A program made the position numbers and the translations under genes. This document shows positions 1 to 7,200 of a stretch of DNA of 64,000 bases, one piece after another (position 1 is the stretch's first letter; the number at the start of each line of letters is the position of its first letter). This DNA is from Streptomyces netropsis (lineage in GTDB: Bacteria > Actinomycetota > Actinomycetes > Streptomycetales > Streptomycetaceae): positions 92,817 to 156,816 of the forward strand of contig NZ_JACHJG010000016.1 in assembly GCF_014203545.1 (NCBI RefSeq), read 5' to 3'. The notes below the pieces were generated by a model that was not told the DNA's origin, did no database searches, and was given only the letters and a program-made list of their open reading frames with translations.

Positions 1-2
1 GC

Positions 3-143
3 CGGGGCATCGGAGGGTACGACCTGCGGTCGGCGGCCGACCGGGCGTTCGCCTTCGACTACGGCGGTTCGGGCAGGCAGGACCATCTGACCCTGTACCG
101 CCCCGGCACGGGCACCGTCTGGATCCTGCAGAACCCGGGCTAG
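3..143 (+). CDS. C-terminal end of a secreted FG-GAP/VCBS-like repeat protein (5' truncated by window)
   Basis: The reading frame is open from position 3 and ends at TAG 141-143, giving 46 residues of a C-terminus. The visible part contains a phenylalanine/aspartate-rich repeat of the type FAFDYGGSGRQDHLTLYRPG followed by TVWILQN. This pattern (F.YdG.G..D.L..YRPG.G..wi) is typical of the beta-propeller-like FG-GAP/VCBS repeats that end many Streptomyces extracellular enzymes and lectin-like proteins. The catalytic or binding domain lies outside the window, so the product cannot be named further. It converges on the kinase gene ending 23 bases downstream. Confidence 0.55.
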   Translation, partial: RGIGGYDLRSAADRAFAFDYGGSGRQDHLTLYRPGTGTVWILQNPG

Positions 144-165
144 CGGTCCCCGGCCGGGGACCCGG

Positions 166-1059
166 TCAGAAGGGGTACCACCGCACTGCCGGGTCGCCGT
201 CCCGCAAGGACGCGACCCGGCGGCCGAACTCGGCGCGCGCCGCCGGGTTCCCGGGCGCGTGCTGGGCCACCCACGCGCAGCTCGCCGTCTCCCGCGCCCC
301 ACGCAGCACCGCGCAGCCCGCCCACTCCCGTACGTCCCAGCCGTAGGTCCGGACGAAGGTGTCGTAGGCGTCGGGGTCCAGCCCGTACCGGTCCCGGCTG
401 AGCGCCATCACCACCAGGTCGTGCTCCCGCAGATCCCCGGCGAACGTCTCCAGGTCCACCAGCACCGGTCCGTCCGGTCCGATGTGGACGTTGCGCGGCG
501 AGGCGTCGCCGTGGATCGGCCCCGGGGGCAGCTGTGGTGTCAGCGCGGCGGCCGCCGCCGCGAAACCGTCCCGCCGCTCCCGCAGATACGCGGCGTCGGC
601 CGGGTCGATCGCGTCCCCGGCCAGCCGCAGCCACCGCTCGACCCCGCCGAGCAGTTCGCGCCGCGGCAGCGCGAAGTCCGGTTCCGGCAGTGCGTGGATC
701 AGCCGCAGCAGTTCGGCGAGGTCGGCGGGGCCGGCGGGGCGGGGCGGCGCGGGGAGCCGGTGCCAGAGCGTCACCGGGTGCCCGTCGGCCGGCAGCACCT
801 CGGGTGCGGCCGCCCGCACCGCCGGGATGCCGCACTCCGCGAGCCAGGCGGCGACGCGCAGTTCGTGACGGGCCCGGTCCACCAGCGAGGCGTCGCGCCC
901 CACCTTGGCGACGAGGTCCCCGGAGGCGAAGACCGCGTTCTCCCCGAGCGCGAGGAGCTCCGCGTCGGCCGCCGGAACGACCGCCGAGAGGAGCTCGCGC
1001 GCCCGTTGTTCCGTGAAGGGCACGTTCGCCGGATCCGTCGAGGCCACTTGATCCACCAC
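166..1059 (-). CDS. Aminoglycoside phosphotransferase-family (APH) kinase
   Basis: A 297-residue protein of the APH/choline kinase fold. The catalytic loop is HGDASPRNVHIG and the metal-binding segment is PVLVDLETFAGD, which give the expected H-G-D...N and D-x-E pair. The N-lobe shows the ATP-binding sequence GENAVFASGDLVAKVGRD. Length is normal for the family. I chose GTG 1057-1059 because a good ribosome binding site (GGAGGG, complement of 1065-1070) lies five bases upstream; the longer ATG start at 1140 would add a low-complexity tail. Family members phosphorylate small molecules such as aminoglycosides, homoserine or macrolides. The adjacent divergent mgt gene makes an antibiotic-related substrate possible, but no residue proves it. 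Confidence 0.8.
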   Translation of the reverse strand: MVDQVASTDPANVPFTEQRARELLSAVVPAADAELLALGENAVFASGDLVAKVGRDASLVDRARHELRVAAWLAECGIPAVRAAAPEVLPADGHPVTLWHRLPAPPRPAGPADLAELLRLIHALPEPDFALPRRELLGGVERWLRLAGDAIDPADAAYLRERRDGFAAAAAALTPQLPPGPIHGDASPRNVHIGPDGPVLVDLETFAGDLREHDLVVMALSRDRYGLDPDAYDTFVRTYGWDVREWAGCAVLRGARETASCAWVAQHAPGNPAARAEFGRRVASLRDGDPAVRWYPF

Positions 1060-1194
1060 TCGTACCCTCCGTACCTGCCGTGTCGGCGCCACCTGGCCGA
1101 TCACCGAGATTGTCCCCTCCGGCCGGGAGCCCGGTGGCACCGGGTGGGCAGCCGCGCGGGCACCGGGCGGGCAGGAAGGCTGACGTTAAATCAT

Positions 1195-1224
1195 TTGCAC
1201 GAGACGTATCGTCTCGTCTAATCT
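1195..1224 (+). promoter_or_regulatory. mgt promoter with TetR-type operator in the spacer; likely leaderless transcript
   Basis: A -35 box TTGCAC (1195-1200) and a -10 box TAATCT (1219-1224) are separated by 18 bases. The spacer is almost filled by a perfect inverted repeat ACGAGACGTATCGTCTCGT (1199-1217, arms of 8, centre TAT). Such a repeat resembles operators bound by TetR-family dimers. The expected transcription start, about seven bases after the -10 box, falls on the A of the mgt ATG at 1231, and there is no Shine-Dalgarno sequence, so the mRNA is probably leaderless. No TetR gene is adjacent, so the repressor would act in trans. Confidence 0.7.
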
Positions 1225-1230
1225 CCGGGC

Positions 1231-2427
1231 ATGACCACTCCCCGCCCCGCCCATATCGCCATGTTCAGCATCGCGGCCCACGGGCACGTGAACCCCAGCC
1301 TGGACGTCATCCGCGAACTCGTCGCCCGTGGCCACCGCGTCACCTACGCCATCCCCGAGTCCTTCGCGGAGCGCGTCGCCGCCACCGGTGCCGAGCCGAA
1401 GATGTACACCTCGACCCTCCCGGCCGACGGCGACCCCGACGCCTGGGGCACCGAGGTGATGGACCACATGGAGCCGTTCCTCGCCGATGCCGTCCAGGCG
1501 TTGCCGCAGCTCATCGCGGCGTACGAGGGCGACGAGCCGGATCTGGTCCTGTACGACATCACCGCCTACCCCGCGCGGGTCCTCGGGCACCGCTGGCAGG
1601 TGCCGGTCGTCCAGCTCTCGCCGAACCTCGTCGCCTGGGAGGGCTACGAGCACGAGGTCGCGGCGGCCGTCATGGACCCGGTCAAGCGCACCCCGCGCGG
1701 CATCGCCTTCTACGAGGGGTTCGCCGCCTGGATCGCCGAGAACGGCATGGACATCGACCCCGACACCTTCATGGGCCGCCCGGACCGCTGTCTCGCCGTC
1801 ATCCCGCGCGCCATGCAGCCCCACGCCGACCGGGTCGACGAGTCCGTCTACACCTTCACCGGCCCCTGCCAGGGCGACCGGGCCGACCAGGGCGACTGGG
1901 AGCGCCCCGCCGACGCGGAAAAGGTTCTGCTCATCTCGCTCGGCTCCACCTTCACCAAGCAGCCCGGCTTCTACCGCGCGTGCATCGAGGCCTTCGGTGA
2001 CCTGCCGGGCTGGCACGTACTGCTCCAGATCGGCAAGCAGGTCGACGTCCGCGAACTGGGCACGATCCCGGCCAACTTCGAGGTGCGCTCGTGGATTCCG
2101 CAGCTGGCGGTGCTCCAGAAGGCCGACGCCTTCATCACGCACGCCGGCATGGGCGGCTCGCAGGAGGGCCTGGCCTGCGGGGTGCCGATGGTCGCCGTGC
2201 CGCAGGCGGTCGACCAGTTCGGTAACGCGGCGCTGATCGAGGAGTTGGGCGTCGGCAAGCACGTACCGATGGAGCGGGCCGACGCGGCGACGCTGCGCGC
2301 GGCGGTCCTGGAGCTCGTGAACGACCCTGCGGTGGCGGCCCGTTCGGCGGAACTCCGGGCGGAGTTGGCGGCGGAAGGCGGGACGTCCTATGCGGCCGAT
2401 CTCATCGAGGCGGAACTGCGCAAGTGA
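1231..2427 (+). CDS. mgt: Macrolide-inactivating UDP-glycosyltransferase (Mgt/OleD family, GT1)
   Basis: A 398-residue GT-B fold glycosyltransferase very close in sequence to Streptomyces Mgt, OleI and OleD. The N-terminus has FSIAAHGHVNPSLDVIRELV with the conserved catalytic histidine region, and the C-terminal donor-binding motif is THAGMGGSQEGLACGVPM followed by PQAVDQFGNA. These enzymes transfer glucose from UDP-glucose to a macrolide hydroxyl and so inactivate the drug in the cytoplasm; several also glycosylate flavonoids and other acceptors. The protein is full length. It is a single gene with its own operator-bearing promoter and no polyketide genes nearby, which suggests self-protection against, or detoxification of, an external macrolide rather than biosynthesis. 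Confidence 0.9.
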   Translation: MTTPRPAHIAMFSIAAHGHVNPSLDVIRELVARGHRVTYAIPESFAERVAATGAEPKMYTSTLPADGDPDAWGTEVMDHMEPFLADAVQALPQLIAAYEGDEPDLVLYDITAYPARVLGHRWQVPVVQLSPNLVAWEGYEHEVAAAVMDPVKRTPRGIAFYEGFAAWIAENGMDIDPDTFMGRPDRCLAVIPRAMQPHADRVDESVYTFTGPCQGDRADQGDWERPADAEKVLLISLGSTFTKQPGFYRACIEAFGDLPGWHVLLQIGKQVDVRELGTIPANFEVRSWIPQLAVLQKADAFITHAGMGGSQEGLACGVPMVAVPQAVDQFGNAALIEELGVGKHVPMERADAATLRAAVLELVNDPAVAARSAELRAELAAEGGTSYAADLIEAELRK

Positions 2428-2548
2428 GCGGCGCGCTGCTCTGAAGTCCCCTCGTTCGGGCGTTAGTTGGAATGTGTCCCGAAGGTAAAACCTGACAGTG
2501 ATTGTCAATCGACTGTCCAATTTGGCTCCGTTCAGCGGGGTTTGAAAT

Positions 2549-2584
2549 TACGCAAGAGCGTTGCGTATGTCACACCTTCGTGTG
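2549..2584 (+). promoter_or_regulatory. Palindromes in the leader of the subtilisin gene
   Basis: A perfect inverted repeat TACGCAAGAGCGTTGCGTA (2549-2567, arms of 7) is followed directly by a small hairpin CACACCTTCGTGTG (2571-2584). A weaker TGACA-N5-TGTCA dyad lies at 2493-2507. These sit 130-220 bases before the protease start in otherwise unremarkable intergenic DNA and could be operators. Confidence 0.4.
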
Positions 2585-2623
2585 GATCTTGAATTGAGCA
2601 CGGTAAATCCGACAGGGTTTCGA

Positions 2624-2659
2624 GTCACCCGGAGCAATCCCTTCCGTGCTCCGGGTGAC
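2624..2659 (+). terminator. Strong 13-bp stem-loop before the subtilisin gene
   Basis: Arms 2624-2636 and 2647-2659 pair perfectly over 13 bp around a 10-base loop. It lies 53 bases before the protease ATG. It may be the terminator of mgt or an mRNA leader structure of the protease. There is no T-run after it, which is usual for actinobacterial terminators and does not decide between the two. Confidence 0.5.
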
Positions 2660-2712
2660 GTTTGATGAACGCTCAATTTCCCCCCCACATCCTCACGAGG
2701 AGGAACCCTCGT

Positions 2713-3945
2713 ATGGCAACCCATAAGCGCGTCGGCAAGCGGCGTCTCGTACTGGCGATATCCGCCATGACCGCCGTCACCGCCGGAGCCACCCTGCTGG
2801 CTCTGCCCGCCGGTGCCGCTCCCGCCGAAGGAACCGTCTACGGCGCGAATGCCAAGGGCGCGATCGACGGCAGCTACATCGTCATGCTGAAGGACGGAAA
2901 GAGTGCCGAATCCGTCGGCGCCAAGGCCGTCACGGCAGAAGGCAAGGACCTCGCCAAGCGGTACGGCGGCAAGCTGAACCGCACGTACGACTCGGCGCTG
3001 CGCGGCTTCTCCGCCAGCGGCCTGGACGAGGCGGAGGCGAAGCGGCTCGCCGCCGACCCGTCCGTCGCCAAGGTCGTGCAGAACCACCGCTTCACCGCCA
3101 CCGGCACCCAGGAGGCCCCACCCTCCTGGGGTCTGGACCGCATCGACCAGGCCGACACCAAGGGTGACGGCAAGTACGCCTACCCCGACGGGGCGGGTGA
3201 GGGCGTCACCGCGTACGTCATCGACACCGGCGTGCGCATCAGCCACAAGGACTTCGGCGGGCGCGCCTCGTCCGGCTTCGACGCCATCGACAACGACGAC
3301 AACGCGGACGACGGCAACGGCCACGGCACGCACGTCGCGGGCACCATCGCCGGTAGCGCGCACGGTGTCGCCAAGAAGGCCAAGATCGTGGCCGTCCGGG
3401 TGCTCGACGCGAACGGCTCCGGCAGCACCGAGCAGGTCGTCGCGGGCATCGACTGGGTCGTCAAGAACCACAAGGGCCCGTCCGTCGCCAACATGAGCCT
3501 CGGCGGCGGCGCCGACGAGGCCCTCGACGCGGCCGTCAAGCGGGCCGTCGCCGCCGGCGTCACGTTCGCCGTCGCCGCGGGCAACGAGTCCACCGACGCG
3601 GGCCAGGGCTCCCCGTCCCGCGTCCCGGAGGCGATCACCGTCGCCTCCACCACCAAGGACGACCAGCAGTCCGACTTCTCCAACTACGGGAGCGTGGTCG
3701 ACCTCTACGCCCCCGGCTCGGACATCACGTCCGCGTGGAACGACAGCGACTCGGGTACCAAGACCATCTCCGGTACGTCCATGGCCACCCCGCACGTCGC
3801 GGGCGCGGCCGCGGTCTACCTCGGCGGTCACAAGGACGCGACGCCGGAGCAGGTCGCCGGTGCGCTGACCAAGGGCGCCACCCCGGACAAGGTCTCCAAC
3901 CCGAGTGCGGGCACGCCCAACAAGCTGCTCAAGGTCGTGGAGTAG
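2713..3945 (+). CDS. Secreted S8 subtilisin-like serine protease (proteinase K type) with I9 propeptide
   Basis: A 410-residue preproprotein. Residues 1-36 form a signal peptide with twin lysine/arginine (KRVGKRR), a hydrophobic core and an AAPA cleavage region. Residues about 53-130 are an inhibitor I9 propeptide (GSYIVMLKDG). The catalytic domain follows: Asp171 (AYVIDTGVRI), His204 (GNGHGTHVAGT), oxyanion Asn291 (AAGNEST) and Ser356 (SGTSMATPHVAGAA). It ends at the catalytic domain with no P-domain. The ATG at 2713 was chosen because GAGGAGGA lies nine bases upstream. It is a typical extracellular nutrient-scavenging protease. It stands alone, preceded by several palindromes and followed by a terminator. 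Confidence 0.92.
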   Translation: MATHKRVGKRRLVLAISAMTAVTAGATLLALPAGAAPAEGTVYGANAKGAIDGSYIVMLKDGKSAESVGAKAVTAEGKDLAKRYGGKLNRTYDSALRGFSASGLDEAEAKRLAADPSVAKVVQNHRFTATGTQEAPPSWGLDRIDQADTKGDGKYAYPDGAGEGVTAYVIDTGVRISHKDFGGRASSGFDAIDNDDNADDGNGHGTHVAGTIAGSAHGVAKKAKIVAVRVLDANGSGSTEQVVAGIDWVVKNHKGPSVANMSLGGGADEALDAAVKRAVAAGVTFAVAAGNESTDAGQGSPSRVPEAITVASTTKDDQQSDFSNYGSVVDLYAPGSDITSAWNDSDSGTKTISGTSMATPHVAGAAAVYLGGHKDATPEQVAGALTKGATPDKVSNPSAGTPNKLLKVVE

Positions 3946-4012
3946 TCACCGCACGGGCCGACACCGTGACGGACATCGTCATCGGCTGTCGGTGAGTTGA
4001 ATTCCCGGTCGG

Positions 4013-4045
4013 CCGTCGCGCCCCTCCCCCACGGGGGCGCGACGG
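4013..4045 (+). terminator. Terminator after the subtilisin gene
   Basis: A 12-bp perfect GC-rich stem (4013-4024 with 4034-4045) and a nine-base loop, placed between the protease stop at 3945 and the next start at 4073. Confidence 0.7.
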
Positions 4046-4072
4046 TCGACCACTCGGCGTTAGGCTCCGGCC

Positions 4073-4729
4073 ATGACTTCCGCGACTTCCGCCGCAACCG
4101 CCGCCCCTTCCCTCCCGGATGGCGGGACTGTCAAGGTCGACTTCTACTTCGACCCCCTCTGCCCCTTCGCCTGGATCACCTCGCGCTGGATCCTGGAGGT
4201 CGAGCGACTGCGTGACATCGAGCTCCGCTTCCGCGTCATGAGCCTGTCCGTACTCAACGAAGGCCGCGAAGACCTCCCCGAGCGCTATCGCGAACTGCTC
4301 GACACGGGCTGGGGCCCGGTCCGCGTCTGCACGGCCGCCGCTCAGCAGCACGGCGAGTCCGTGCTCCGCGACCTCTACACCGCCCTCGGCACCCGCATCC
4401 ACCATCAGGGCAACGCCATCGACGGTGACCTGATCAAGGAGGCGCTGGCCGAGGCGGGCCTACCCGTCGACCTGGCCGGGGCCGCCCACACCAGCGATCA
4501 CGACGACGCGCTGCGCAAGAGCCACCACGAGGGCATGGACCCCGTCGGCGAGGAGGTCGGCACCCCGACCCTGCACATCGACGGCGTCGCCTTCTTCGGC
4601 CCGGTCCTCACCTCGATACCCCGGGGCGAGACAGCCGCCCGCATCTTCGACGGCGCCCGCGCGCTGGCCTCGTACCCCGACTTCTTCGAACTGAAGCGCA
4701 CCCGCACCGGTGACCTCGACTTCAGCTGA
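4073..4729 (+). CDS. DsbA-like protein, mycothiol-dependent nitroreductase (Rv2466c) family
   Basis: A 218-residue thioredoxin-fold protein with a helical insertion. After a short variable N-terminus it reads VDFYFDPLCPFAWITSRW, the family hallmark. The active-site motif is C30-P-F-A, so only the nucleophilic cysteine is present; many actinobacterial homologues lack the second cysteine of Rv2466c (CPWC). Members reduce or conjugate substrates with mycothiol in the cytoplasm. No signal peptide is visible, which excludes a periplasmic DsbA role. TAGGCT at 4061-4066 lies seven bases before the ATG and no ribosome binding site is present, so the message may be leaderless. Confidence 0.8.
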   Translation: MTSATSAATAAPSLPDGGTVKVDFYFDPLCPFAWITSRWILEVERLRDIELRFRVMSLSVLNEGREDLPERYRELLDTGWGPVRVCTAAAQQHGESVLRDLYTALGTRIHHQGNAIDGDLIKEALAEAGLPVDLAGAAHTSDHDDALRKSHHEGMDPVGEEVGTPTLHIDGVAFFGPVLTSIPRGETAARIFDGARALASYPDFFELKRTRTGDLDFS

Positions 4730-4790
4730 TCGCGGCACCGCCCCGCGTAAGCCCGCCCTCCGCCCACCCCTCGTACGACAGGAGCCCCGC

Positions 4791-5450
4791 GTGACCACCG
4801 CGATCCTCGGCTTCGCCCTCTTCTCCCTGCTCGTGACCATGGCCCCCGGCCCGGACACCCTGCTCGTCCTGCGCAACTGCCTGCGCGGTGGCCGGCGCAC
4901 CGGAAGCGCCACCGCCGTCGGTGCGGCGGTCGGCTCCCTCGCGTGGGGCGTGGCCGCGGCGTTCGGCCTGGCCGCGGCCCTGCAGAAGTGGGACGCCGCG
5001 TTCACGGTGGTACGGCTCGCGGGAGCCGCGTACCTGATCGCCCTCGGCGCGCAGGCCCTGTGGCAACAACGCCCGCGGCGCCTGCGCCGGGCCGCGCGGG
5101 ACACCACGGCGACCACGGATGAAGCCGACCAGCCGTCGGGGCCCGCCCCCGGTACGGTCGAGGCGTTCCGTCAGGGCCTGTTGAGCTGTCTGCTGAACCC
5201 GAAGGTCGGTGTCTTCTTCGTCGCCGTCGTCCCGCAGTTCCTCCCGCACGGAAGCTCGGCGTTCGGCGTGACCCTGCTCTTCGGCGCCATCGACGCGGCG
5301 ATCGCGGGACTGTGGATGCTGCTCGTCGCCGTCTGCGCCGCCCGCCTGATCACCTGGCTGCGCCGCCCGCGCGTCCACCGCAACCTGGAACGCACCACCG
5401 GCGGTGTGCTGGTCGCCCTCGGAATCGGGGCGGCGGCGGAGTCGGCGTGA
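4791..5450 (+). CDS. LysE/RhtB-family amino-acid exporter
   Basis: A 219-residue membrane protein with the LysE signature near the N-terminus (TMAPGPDTLLVLRNCLRGGR) and about six hydrophobic segments, interrupted by a hydrophilic loop (residues ~100-125). The central LLNPKVGVFFVAVVPQF is also typical. It probably exports an amino acid or related metabolite. GTG 4791 is preferred to the upstream ATG because AGGAG lies seven bases before it. It follows the DsbA-like gene by 61 bases in the same direction and may share its transcript. Confidence 0.85.
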   Translation: MTTAILGFALFSLLVTMAPGPDTLLVLRNCLRGGRRTGSATAVGAAVGSLAWGVAAAFGLAAALQKWDAAFTVVRLAGAAYLIALGAQALWQQRPRRLRRAARDTTATTDEADQPSGPAPGTVEAFRQGLLSCLLNPKVGVFFVAVVPQFLPHGSSAFGVTLLFGAIDAAIAGLWMLLVAVCAARLITWLRRPRVHRNLERTTGGVLVALGIGAAAESA

Positions 5451-5461
5451 CGGGTGCCGTA

Positions 5462-5490
5462 CGGGAGCGCGGCCGACGGAGGCGCTCCCG
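5462..5490 (+). terminator. Terminator after the lysE-like gene
   Basis: CGGGAGCGC and GCGCTCCCG pair over nine bases around an 11-base loop just after the lysE-like stop. A second hairpin around 5532-5566 probably ends the oppositely oriented DUF397 gene. Confidence 0.6.
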
Positions 5491-5600
5491 CACGGCTGTG
5501 CGGTCAAGCCGCCGTTTCGGCCACGCGGCGGGTCGGCGGCCCCTCATCTCTGGGCTGAGAGGGCCGCCGGCCTGTGCGCTGGATCGGGCAACTGGAGGTC

Positions 5601-5810
5601 TCAGCGGACCATGTCGACGAAGGCGCTCCAAGCGGCGGCCGGCACGACGAAGGCGGGGCCGTTGGCCTGCTTCGAGTCGCGGATGCCGACCTGGTTGGTC
5701 AGCACCGCAATCGAGACGCAACCGCCCCCGTTGTTGTCGCCGCTGTACGAGGACTTGAACCAGGACGTCTCGTCGGCCACATCCAGGGCCAGGTAGGCGT
5801 TTGTGGTCAT
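5601..5810 (-). CDS. DUF397 domain protein
   Basis: A 69-residue protein with the DUF397 core: W.KSSYSGdNGGGCVSIAV...V.IRDSKQANGPAFVVPAAAWSAFVDMVR. DUF397 proteins are small actinobacterial partners of XRE/DUF5753 regulators, working in pairs that control development or antibiotic production (the BldB and AbaA/WhiJ-like systems). The start ATG (5808-5810) overlaps the stop of the preceding XRE remnant as TGATG, the usual coupling in this gene pair. Because the partner is truncated (see next entry), this copy is probably an orphan. Confidence 0.88.
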   Translation of the reverse strand: MTTNAYLALDVADETSWFKSSYSGDNNGGGCVSIAVLTNQVGIRDSKQANGPAFVVPAAAWSAFVDMVR

Positions 5811-6001
5811 CAGATCTCTCTTGCTGGTCGGTGCAGGCAATCGGCCGTCTCGGCCGGGGCAAGAGCGCCGTCCCGCATGGCATCGAACTTCCGGGCATAC
5901 CTCCAGACCTCGCGCGGCTTGTCGGACACCGTCATGACCGACGAGCCTTCCTCCATGACGACGGGGTCGAGCCGCGCGTCGAAACTATCTGGCCACCCTT
6001 G
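5810..6001 (-). pseudogene. 3' remnant of an XRE-DUF5753 regulator gene
   Basis: Reading leftward from about 5995 to the TGA at 5812-5810 gives a frame containing RLDPVVMEEGSSVM, then EVWRYARKFDAMRDGALAPAE and a normal end. This matches the C-terminus of the DUF5753 (Scr1-binding type) domain, including the conserved LFD.lR..ALsP.ES region. A stop at 6004-6002 closes the frame upstream and no helix-turn-helix part exists, so about four fifths of the gene is missing. On the other strand, about 5970-6058 shows a short SELLRYAEQAP-like frame that could be a scrap of the ATP-binding protein that commonly accompanies these regulators. Confidence 0.65.
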
Positions 6002-6056
6002 TCAGTGAGCTGCTCCGCTACGCGGAACAAGCCCCGCGACCCGGGGCGGTGTCCTG

Positions 6057-6610
6057 ATGTCCGGCATGCCGCGCGTCCCGGAGATGGGGCCGCGCCCCGA
6101 CCATGGCCGCGAGCTTGAGCGCTCGTACGTCCCGAAGCCTGGCGACGAGGTGCACGACAGGGTTGCGGACCGCAATGGGCGGGTCATCGTCGGGCCTGGC
6201 GTGTACGGCGTTCACCAGGTCTACCTGCGGCCGACTGACGACGACGACATGAACGCGGCGCGCACGGCAGCCGAGTGGGACCGGGTGCACATGGCAGGCG
6301 AAGGGGTCGGCCGGATGATCAGCGCCGAGGAACTGATCAAGTTCCGCAGGTTCGTGGGGCCGGGTCCGGGCCAGGTGGTGATCGACGCCGGCTGTGGAAA
6401 AGGCGCGTTTAGCCACCAACTGTGGCGGTACCTCCGCGCGCAGCGCATGCGGGGCTGGCGGAAGAGGAGATCGCCGTCCTCGATCGTGGGTGGGATTCGG
6501 CGGTGCGCTACGGCCTGGGCCGGGCCGCTGTCGTTGTACTCCGTAAGTCGGACCTCGCCCATAAGCCGGGCCGCTGCGGTGACGCCCTCGCATGGGCTCC
6601 GATCAAGTGA
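6057..6610 (+). pseudogene. SAM-dependent methyltransferase with internal deletion and frameshift
   Basis: The first part (ATG 6249 in frame with an upstream short ORF from 6057) has class I methyltransferase motif I, VVIDAGCGKGAFS, followed by HQLWRY at about 6420. The frame then runs into unrelated sequence. From about 6440 a different frame gives EEIAVLDRGWDSAVRYGLGRAAVVVLRK, which looks like the C-terminus of the same family. Only about 60 N-terminal and 50 C-terminal residues remain where at least 200 are expected, so the middle has been deleted with a change of frame. The leading ORF 6057-6248 (ELERSYVPKPGDEVHDRV...) resembles a small Streptomyces conserved protein fused by chance. Confidence 0.6.
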
Positions 6611-6803
6611 CCAGCGCTGTGAAGGGCGCGCCGACGCCAGCCGATTGGGCGTGTATCGGATGACTGCGACACGCGCGGAGGCGTGTCAGTCGGTAGGCGG
6701 GAGCTCGTGGACCATTCGCAGGCCGTACGCGACGTCGCCGGGTGTGTGGGGGCAGTGGGTACCAGCCGCGAAGTGTCCAGGGGAGTTGCAGGTCTCAGCC
6801 GTC

Positions 6804-7142
6804 TCAGGACGTGGCCGTGAGGTTCGCTGATTCGGCGGCGCGGCGGTATTCGGCGTTGATGCGCTGGGCTTCCTCGAGCTGGTCTTCGAGGATGATGATG
6901 CGGCAGGCGGCCTCGATGGGGGTGCCCTGGTCGACGAGTTCGCGGGCGCGGGCGGCGATGCGCAGCTGGTAGCGGGAGTAGCGGCGGTGGCCGCCCGCGG
7001 AGCGGAGCGGGGTGATGAGGCGGGCTTCGCCGATGGCGCGGAGGAAACCCTGGGTGGTGCCGAGCATCTCGGCTGCCCGGCCCATGGTGTAGGCGGGGTA
7101 GTCGTCGTCGTCGAGACGGCCGTACGAGTCATCTGCTGTCAT
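6804..7142 (-). CDS. Short MerR-like helix-turn-helix regulator
   Basis: A 112-residue protein. Residues ~17-80 form a MerR-type winged helix: YTMGRAAEMLGTTQGFLRAIGEARLITPLRSAGGHRRYSRYQL. The end, EAACRIIILEDQLEEAQRINAEYRRAAE, is a short coiled coil for dimerisation. There is no effector domain, as in BldC- and SoxR-like small MerR proteins. The start ATG is preceded by GAGAGGTG. A 14-bp hairpin and a long repeat-rich non-coding stretch lie immediately upstream, so expression may depend on its leader. Targets are unknown. Confidence 0.85.
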   Translation of the reverse strand: MTADDSYGRLDDDDYPAYTMGRAAEMLGTTQGFLRAIGEARLITPLRSAGGHRRYSRYQLRIAARARELVDQGTPIEAACRIIILEDQLEEAQRINAEYRRAAESANLTATS

Positions 7143-7168
7143 TTGCACCTCTCTGTGGAACGCGTGGA

Positions 7169-7200
7169 GGGGCCCTGGTGCCGTATGGCACCAGGGCCCC
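7169..7200 (-). promoter_or_regulatory. Perfect 14-bp stem-loop in the merR-like leader
   Basis: Arms 7169-7182 and 7187-7200 pair perfectly with loop GTAT. The hairpin is 27 bases before the ATG of the MerR-like gene. It is too strong to be chance and may be a terminator/attenuator or a dimer operator. Confidence 0.6.

Noticed and set aside
1231..2427. Macrolide biosynthetic cluster around the glycosyltransferase
   Set aside because: No polyketide synthase, deoxysugar or tailoring genes are adjacent; a stand-alone resistance gene is simpler.
6686..6803. Cys/His-containing frame TCNSPGHFAAGTHCPHTPGD after the merR-like gene
   Set aside because: It looks protein-like but has no start codon between the merR stop and the motif; at most a remnant.
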